Positions 15,346-19,689 of a stretch of 19,689 nt of DNA are shown here, in pieces (within the stretch, counting starts at the first letter, position 1; each line of letters begins with the position of its first letter). This DNA is from Balneolaceae bacterium (GTDB lineage: Bacteria > Bacteroidota > Rhodothermia > Balneolales > Balneolaceae). Made by a program: the position numbers and the translations under genes. Below the pieces are notes generated by a model, which was not told where the DNA came from, did no database searches, and saw only the letters and a list, made by a program, of their open reading frames with translations. The stretch lies in the NCBI GenBank assembly GCA_007123985.1, contig SLGA01000332.1, positions 1-19,689 of the forward strand, read 5' to 3'.

Positions 15346-16521
15346 TTATACTTTTCTGCCCTTCCACTCCGATTTTCTATCAAATAGATAATCAATGATT
15401 TTAACCAGCCCAAGCCTTTGAAACCAAACAACACCTACAGGATGCGTGAAAGCAAAAATCGGATCCCATTTAAACCAGCTGGCAAGTATAAGACGATGCA
15501 TTAAGATTAACCCAACAGATGCAAGTGAGAGAAACAGCATCATCGCGTTAAACAAGAAAAACGAAGCAATAAGAGTGATAAAAGGCAGTATAAAAACAAC
15601 AAGATGAACAACCCCCATCAGAATAAAGAGGGGCAGTGAGTTGTTGAATCCCTGTAAAAAATTCTTTCGAAGACCTTCAAACATTTCTGCTTCACTTCTA
15701 TACATCCTGCAATTTACGGTACCCACACCATGGTACATCCTCATAGTAAAGCCTTCTTGCTTAACCCGCTTTGCAAGCTCAACATCATCTACAATTGCAT
15801 TTTTAACAGCAGAATGCCCGCCTATCGCATCATAACATTCTCTGTTAAATGCAATACACTGGCCACATGCTGCAGCAAATATGTGCCTGAATCTGGTGTG
15901 GACAAAAACAGGCATCCACCGGGGCTTTCTGTACACATAAATAGCCGGTAAAAGGGTTACAAGAGCGTAATAAATCAACGGAATTACGGATTTCTCCCAA
16001 AAAGATCCAACTATTTGCCGGGGCCAAACTGTAATCATATCGGCTGAATCGAACTCAAAAGACCAGCCGATTTGTTGAAGGGTTTCAGGTCCCAGTTGAG
16101 TATCAGCATCTAAAAATACCAACAGTTCACCATCACTCAGGTTGCCAAGCTGATTGCACGCCCAGGGCTTGCCAAGCCATCCTTCCGGTTTTGGTTTGCC
16201 GTGGTGAAGGTTTAAGATTTCAGGATGGCTTTTTTTGTAAGAAGCTGCAATTTTGTAGGTATCATCCGCAGACTGGTCATCCAACAGGTGTATCTCATAA
16301 TTAGGGTACGTTTGCGTAACAAGAGATTGAAGCAGTAGCCCGATGTTCTTTTCTTCGTTACGGGCAGGAATACAAACCGAAATCTTCCTATTTTGTGAAC
16401 TTCCGGAGCCTGAGGTTCGCAACGCAGTAAGATCAATTTGATTTCTTATCAGGATAATCGAGGTTACAAGTAGATAAAAAAGAGAAAAAAACAGAAGCCA
16501 GGTTATCGCTTGCTCAAACAT
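15346..16521 (-). CDS. Family 2 glycosyltransferase, membrane-bound, carotenoid-glycosylating type
   Basis: This 391-residue protein has an N-terminal membrane segment (about 7-26). A GT-A domain follows with VCIPARNEEKNI (49-60), LLDDQSADDT (79-88), the DAD metal site (138-140) and the acceptor-side IVDDVELAKRV block (243-253). Several hydrophobic C-terminal segments (about 297-345) complete it. GEPW-like GWLGKPWACNQ (114-124) is a hallmark of the CrtQ/CruC-like group that glycosylates carotenoids such as hydroxychlorobactene or diaponeurosporenoate. It would act at the cytoplasmic membrane with a UDP-sugar. The divergent CrtC-like gene, 63 bases away, supports a carotenoid role. It may be co-transcribed with xerC, 54 bases downstream. 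Hopanoid or glycolipid glycosylation are alternatives. Confidence 0.75.
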   Translation of the reverse strand: MFEQAITWLLFFSLFYLLVTSIILIRNQIDLTALRTSGSGSSQNRKISVCIPARNEEKNIGLLLQSLVTQTYPNYEIHLLDDQSADDTYKIAASYKKSHPEILNLHHGKPKPEGWLGKPWACNQLGNLSDGELLVFLDADTQLGPETLQQIGWSFEFDSADMITVWPRQIVGSFWEKSVIPLIYYALVTLLPAIYVYRKPRWMPVFVHTRFRHIFAAACGQCIAFNRECYDAIGGHSAVKNAIVDDVELAKRVKQEGFTMRMYHGVGTVNCRMYRSEAEMFEGLRKNFLQGFNNSLPLFILMGVVHLVVFILPFITLIASFFLFNAMMLFLSLASVGLILMHRLILASWFKWDPIFAFTHPVGVVWFQRLGLVKIIDYLFDRKSEWKGRKV

Positions 16522-16584
16522 ATTTTAAACAATCATTTTTGTATTCTGAAAACGATATCGCTGATTAATCCATTCAAGTAGTTC

Positions 16585-17652
16585 ATGAATATTCTGACCG
16601 ATTTTACCAAAGACGTACAAACCCAAAAACCAAAACCGGGCAGCTACGAGTGGTGGTATTTTGATGCGCAATCATCTGATGGATACAGTATTGTAGTTAT
16701 ATTTTATGAAGGTAACCCATTTTCCAAACGATACATAAAAGGTATTTCTTCAGGAAAAGAGAACCTTGCTGTATTTTATCCGGCGATCAGTATTTCGCTC
16801 TATAAGGAGGGCCACCCGATTTTTTACACTTTTGAAGAATTTACACCTGATGAGTGCAATTTTTCAGCCGAGGAACCGCTAGGTAATGCAGGTAATAACA
16901 GCTTTACAGGGGAAAAAATTGGTGAACAACTTCAGTATCAAATCAATCTGGACCATAAACTTGAAAATGGAGACAGCATTAGTGGTTTACTACGGTTCAC
17001 TTCGACAGATTTGAAGTTTTCGTTGTTGGATAGCAGTTCTGAAACTTCCTCAGCACATATTTGGAATCTAGTTATGCCCTCTGCTAATGTACATGGAAAA
17101 CTACGTTTAGGCGGTACCACTTCTGAAACAATTCATTTTAAGGGTACCGGTTATCATGATCATAACTTTGGCACAGAGCCAATGAAAGATACATTTGATG
17201 AGTGGTATTGGGGGAGATATCATCTGGGTGAAAGTACTCTTGTTTACTATCTTATGCGGATTGAAAATCGCTGGGAGAAAAAAGCTTGGCTCTTAAAGGA
17301 TACGGGTGAAACCGAAAAATTCAGCAGTGAGTACATAGAATTTAGTGCTCAGCAAACATCACTTTTTGGGCTTTCATCGTCGAGGATAATCACCTTTAGC
17401 CGCAACAATTTTAAAGCTCACCTTCAGCTCGATCGCCTTATAGATAACGGTCCGTTCTATCAGCGGTTTGAAGGAAGGATGATGGCCGTGATTGGCGAAA
17501 AAACCGTGCAGTCAAGAGGGATCAGTGAATACATAAAACCGGATCGGATTTACAAAAAACTATTTTGGCCGCTTGTTGATATGAGAATAAAATACCCCGG
17601 AAAGGCTCACTGGGTTCAAAAAAGCTCCAGATTGTATAAATGGACCTGGTAA
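16585..17652 (+). CDS. CrtC-like carotenoid 1,2-hydratase (hydroxyneurosporene synthase family)
   Basis: This 355-residue protein shows two diagnostic blocks of the CrtC/lipocalin-like family. SYEWWYFDA (20-28) lies near the start, and GYHDHNFGTEPM (189-200) is followed by DEWYWGRYH (205-213). The family adds water across the terminal double bond of acyclic carotenoid ends, giving a tertiary hydroxyl at C-1 or C-1'. No signal peptide or membrane segment is seen. Some family members (AttH-like) have unrelated or unknown roles, so the assignment depends partly on the adjacent, divergent carotenoid-type glycosyltransferase. The intergenic region of 63 bases must hold both promoters. The ATG has no SD. 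The stop is 33 bases from the stop of the small lipoprotein gene on the other strand. Confidence 0.75.
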   Translation: MNILTDFTKDVQTQKPKPGSYEWWYFDAQSSDGYSIVVIFYEGNPFSKRYIKGISSGKENLAVFYPAISISLYKEGHPIFYTFEEFTPDECNFSAEEPLGNAGNNSFTGEKIGEQLQYQINLDHKLENGDSISGLLRFTSTDLKFSLLDSSSETSSAHIWNLVMPSANVHGKLRLGGTTSETIHFKGTGYHDHNFGTEPMKDTFDEWYWGRYHLGESTLVYYLMRIENRWEKKAWLLKDTGETEKFSSEYIEFSAQQTSLFGLSSSRIITFSRNNFKAHLQLDRLIDNGPFYQRFEGRMMAVIGEKTVQSRGISEYIKPDRIYKKLFWPLVDMRIKYPGKAHWVQKSSRLYKWTW

Positions 17653-17685
17653 CAACCTCATTCATTAAAGAGAGTTGATAAACTG

Positions 17686-17850
17686 CTAAATAAGATCTGT
17701 ATAACAAGCTGAGTAAGCATCTGTGATTACAGAGTGAGGAGTAAAAAGATCTGGAGATTTTGGTTCGGAAGATTTGTTCGAGTCAGCGGTGCAACCAGTG
17801 GAAAATAAAACCAAGAACAAGATGAGAGGCGCCAGCTTTAAATTTTCCAT
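17686..17850 (-). CDS. Small predicted lipoprotein (54 residues)
   Basis: This short open frame begins MENLKLAPLILFLVLF, a hydrophobic leader with one basic residue. STGC places a candidate lipid-modified Cys at 20. A 34-residue polar tail follows (Ser/Pro/Asp-rich at first, ending in ITDAYSACYTDLI with a second Cys at 49). The leader, Cys and hydrophilic mature part in the right order are what a lipoprotein looks like and are unlikely by chance, but no family is recognised. There is no SD, as for nearly all genes here. It lies downstream of the fasciclin gene's terminator and converges with the CrtC-like gene, so it probably has its own promoter. It could also be a remnant of a longer gene. 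Confidence 0.5.
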   Translation of the reverse strand: MENLKLAPLILFLVLFSTGCTADSNKSSEPKSPDLFTPHSVITDAYSACYTDLI

Positions 17851-17915
17851 GGTTGAGATTTTGTTAACTGTTTGATATGGTTTCAGAAGGAACCACTTGG
17901 GTTACAGTATAATTC

Positions 17916-17949
17916 CAAACAAAAAAGGCAGCTTTTTAGGGGCTGCCTT
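17916..17949 (-). terminator. Intrinsic terminator of the fasciclin gene
   Basis: On the minus strand AAGGCAGC (17949-17942) pairs perfectly with GCTGCCTT (17932-17925) around a 9-base loop, followed by TTTTGTTTGG. It begins 27 bases after the fasciclin stop. This is a strong Rho-independent terminator. Confidence 0.9.
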
Positions 17950-17976
17950 CTTGTGAAATAGTGGATTACGTCTTTC

Positions 17977-19335
17977 TTATTCGAGGAAGCTTGGTGGTAC
18001 CAAAACGGCATCAATTATGTGTACAACACCATTTGTTCCTGCAAGATCTACTGTAGTAACAACAGAATCGTTAATGAGTACATCATCGCCGATAGTTACT
18101 GTGATTTCTTCACCCTGAAGCGTCTCGGCAGTTTGTCCATCAGATAAATCTGAAGAGAATACTTGTGCAGCTAACACGTGATAAGTGAGTATTTCAGTAA
18201 TCTGATCGTCAGTAAGATCAGGAAAAGCAGCGAGTGCAGCTTCAAAAGCAGCATTTGTTGGAGCAAATACTGTAAGCTCAGCTGAAGGGTCACTTAATGC
18301 TTCTAAAATTGCTGGTCTTTCTGCAACTACACTCAGCAGAATAGACAGATCATAGTTCTTTGCAACAATACCGGTTACAGGAGTAAACGCATTGGGTAAA
18401 AGTACCTGGTCAATCACGTGAATAACACCGTTTGAAGCATCAACATCAGCCGTAACAACATTTGCTGATCCGTTAACCTGTACACCCTCTTCTCCAGCGG
18501 TAATATAAATTACTTCCTGAGACGCTGTTTCTACAGTTTGCTGCGGTTCGAGCATATCAGAGGTTACTTCAGCACCTGAAAGTACATGGTAGGTAAGAAT
18601 AAATGCAATTTGCTCGCCAGTTAAATCAGCAGGATTTACAGATTCAAATAACGTATCGAATGCATCATCAGTTGGTGCAAATGCTGTGAAAGGGCCTAAG
18701 AATTGGAGTGTTGTAGTCAAGCCTACAGTTTCAGTAAGATCGAGTAGTGTGTTAAATGCACCGGCTTCTTGCGCTACTTCTACAAGACTTGGACCTTCAA
18801 TAGCAACTCTGTATTCAGTTGGAAGAATTACCTGGTCGATCGCATGAATTACTCCGTTTGATGCCTGAAGATCTGCAGTTAATACATTCGCTCTGTTGTT
18901 CACCCGTACTCCGGCTGCACTTGACTGTATCAGTGTTCTTTCACCCTGTACCATCTCAACATCTTGTTGAGCCTGAAGGTCTGAGGATAAAATAGTTCCA
19001 CCAGTTAAGTGATAAGTAACTATTGCAGTGAGGTCATCATTCGATAGTGTAGGGATAATATCACTGATTGCTTCGAAAGCTTCGTTTGTGGGGGCAAATA
19101 CTGTAAGTTCTTCATTTGCCAATACGTCAACGAGGTCAAGGTCAACTACAAGCTGAACCAGTGTGCTAAAATTATCGTCACTCTGTGCAAGCTCTACCAG
19201 ATTTGGTTCTTCCGGTTCTGGTTCCGGCTCAGGTGTTACGATAGTTCCGTTGTCATCATCGCTGCAAGCTACGATCATACTTACGCTAACCATAGCTAGC
19301 AAAAGCATCATTAAGTATCTGTTTAGTTGTTTCAT
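17977..19335 (-). CDS. Surface lipoprotein with three fasciclin (FAS1) domains
   Basis: The ATG at 19335 gives 452 residues and places a normal lipoprotein signal (MKQLNRYLMM, then a hydrophobic core) with lipobox IVAC and Cys24 at the start. An upstream in-frame ATG at 19377 would add 14 residues before the signal and is less likely. The Cys is followed by SDDDNGT. An acidic patch just after the Cys is an export signal that sends Bacteroidota lipoproteins to the cell surface. A PEPEPEPEEP spacer leads to three FAS1 repeats (about 45-175, 180-310 and 315-450), each with the TVFAPTN/TAFAPTD block, TYHV/TYHL, and NGVIHxIDQVLLP-type ending. FAS1 domains mediate adhesion and matrix contacts. The three copies are divergent, so the duplications are old. 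Confidence 0.93.
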   Translation of the reverse strand: MKQLNRYLMMLLLAMVSVSMIVACSDDDNGTIVTPEPEPEPEEPNLVELAQSDDNFSTLVQLVVDLDLVDVLANEELTVFAPTNEAFEAISDIIPTLSNDDLTAIVTYHLTGGTILSSDLQAQQDVEMVQGERTLIQSSAAGVRVNNRANVLTADLQASNGVIHAIDQVILPTEYRVAIEGPSLVEVAQEAGAFNTLLDLTETVGLTTTLQFLGPFTAFAPTDDAFDTLFESVNPADLTGEQIAFILTYHVLSGAEVTSDMLEPQQTVETASQEVIYITAGEEGVQVNGSANVVTADVDASNGVIHVIDQVLLPNAFTPVTGIVAKNYDLSILLSVVAERPAILEALSDPSAELTVFAPTNAAFEAALAAFPDLTDDQITEILTYHVLAAQVFSSDLSDGQTAETLQGEEITVTIGDDVLINDSVVTTVDLAGTNGVVHIIDAVLVPPSFLE

Positions 19336-19440
19336 AATGGGTTGATTGTTTATTTGGGGTTGAATTCTGAGAAACAAGATTTCATGTATGCATTCAAAAC
19401 ACGAAGGATTTAAAAAATCGTTTACTTTAGAGAGGAAAAT

Positions 19441-19486
19441 TTTTGTAAAACGAAAAATCGTTGGTTCTGAGCTTTAAAAAGCGATT
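19441..19486 (-). terminator. Possible weak terminator of the right-edge gene
   Basis: On the minus strand, just after the stop of the partial gene, AAAATCG (19488-19482) can pair with CGATTTT (19460-19454). A small internal GCTTT/AAAGC hairpin also forms. TCGTTTTAC follows. The stem is AT-rich and the loop large, so the call is tentative. Confidence 0.35.
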
Positions 19487-19689
19487 TTATTCCGAAGATG
19501 CTCTGTTGATCCGGTCTTTTAGTGCGGATACAATCGAAGATTTTTGGTTCTCTGGCAGATTTTCAATGAAGATTTGAGAGTGACCGGAGTGGTCTGCCTG
19601 CCGAAAGTGATCGTAAAGGTTGCGTGCAAGTTTGTCGAAGTTGCCCAAATAGTTATAGATATTCTTCTGGGTCAGTGGTTTGTCTGGAG
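19487..19689 (-). CDS. C-terminal fragment of an unrecognised protein
   Basis: The frame is open from the right edge to a TAA at 19487-19489 and encodes the last 66 residues of a protein whose start is outside the window. The fragment is soluble and helix-prone. It includes NYLGNFDKLARNLYDHF, a HSGHSQIFIENLP stretch, and the end IVSALKDRINRASSE. No domain or family is recognised. A real coding region is favoured because the frame stays open and has a plausible amphipathic composition. A weak hairpin follows the stop. Confidence 0.6.
   Translation of the reverse strand, partial: PDKPLTQKNIYNYLGNFDKLARNLYDHFRQADHSGHSQIFIENLPENQKSSIVSALKDRINRASSE

Noticed and set aside
17977..19335. Tandem DNA repeats within the fasciclin gene
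   Set aside because: The similarity reflects three diverged FAS1 protein domains; the DNA copies are too different to be a recent repeat.

Overview
The window looks like chromosomal housekeeping DNA from a member of the Bacteroidota/Balneolota/Chlorobiota (FCB) group. My best guess is a pigmented marine Balneolota-type bacterium, but that is inference. The reasons are: a Bat-type von Willebrand factor A protein; an acidic S-DDD motif right after a lipoprotein cysteine; an outer-membrane barrel of the PorV/FadL-like kind; a short HPF next to a XerC-type recombinase; AT-rich DNA; and almost no Shine-Dalgarno (SD) sequences. HPr kinase is uncommon in classical Bacteroidetes, which pushes the guess toward Balneolota or Chlorobiota. 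No rRNA, tRNA, CRISPR array, insertion sequence or prophage was found.

Layout. 1-1639 (+): the 3' end of a BatA/BatB-like gene overlaps a HAD phosphatase gene. 1641-2905 (-): purE followed by an envelope protein with NlpE-like and COG3650-like parts. 3043-4125 (+): a luciferase-like flavin oxidoreductase, divergent from purE. 4140-11725 (-): pcrA/uvrD, an outer-membrane protein, lon and rsgA in that transcriptional order. 11857-13950 (-): hprK followed by an M23 peptidase. 14057-16521 (-): a carotenoid-type glycosyltransferase, xerC and hpf, closed by a strong terminator before hprK. 16585-17652 (+): a CrtC-like carotenoid hydratase, divergent from the glycosyltransferase. 17686-17850 (-): a 54-residue lipoprotein gene. 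17977-19335 (-): a three-domain fasciclin surface lipoprotein with its own terminator. 19487-19689 (-): the 3' end of an unrecognised gene that runs off the right edge. No gene-free stretch exceeds about 300 bases once the small lipoprotein gene is counted.

How the genes fit together. hpf, rsgA and lon all deal with ribosomes or protein quality control, but they are not in one operon. The glycosyltransferase and CrtC-like genes plausibly make the end group of a glycosylated carotenoid. hpf is the only gene whose start is preceded by a textbook SD (AAAGGAGG). In relatives where the anti-SD is masked on most ribosomes this could be regulatory, and it is the most intriguing signal in the window. 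I did not find a convincing undescribed multi-gene system. The leads are regulatory (the hpf SD and terminator, inverted repeats upstream of lon) and small-gene or domain-architecture observations.
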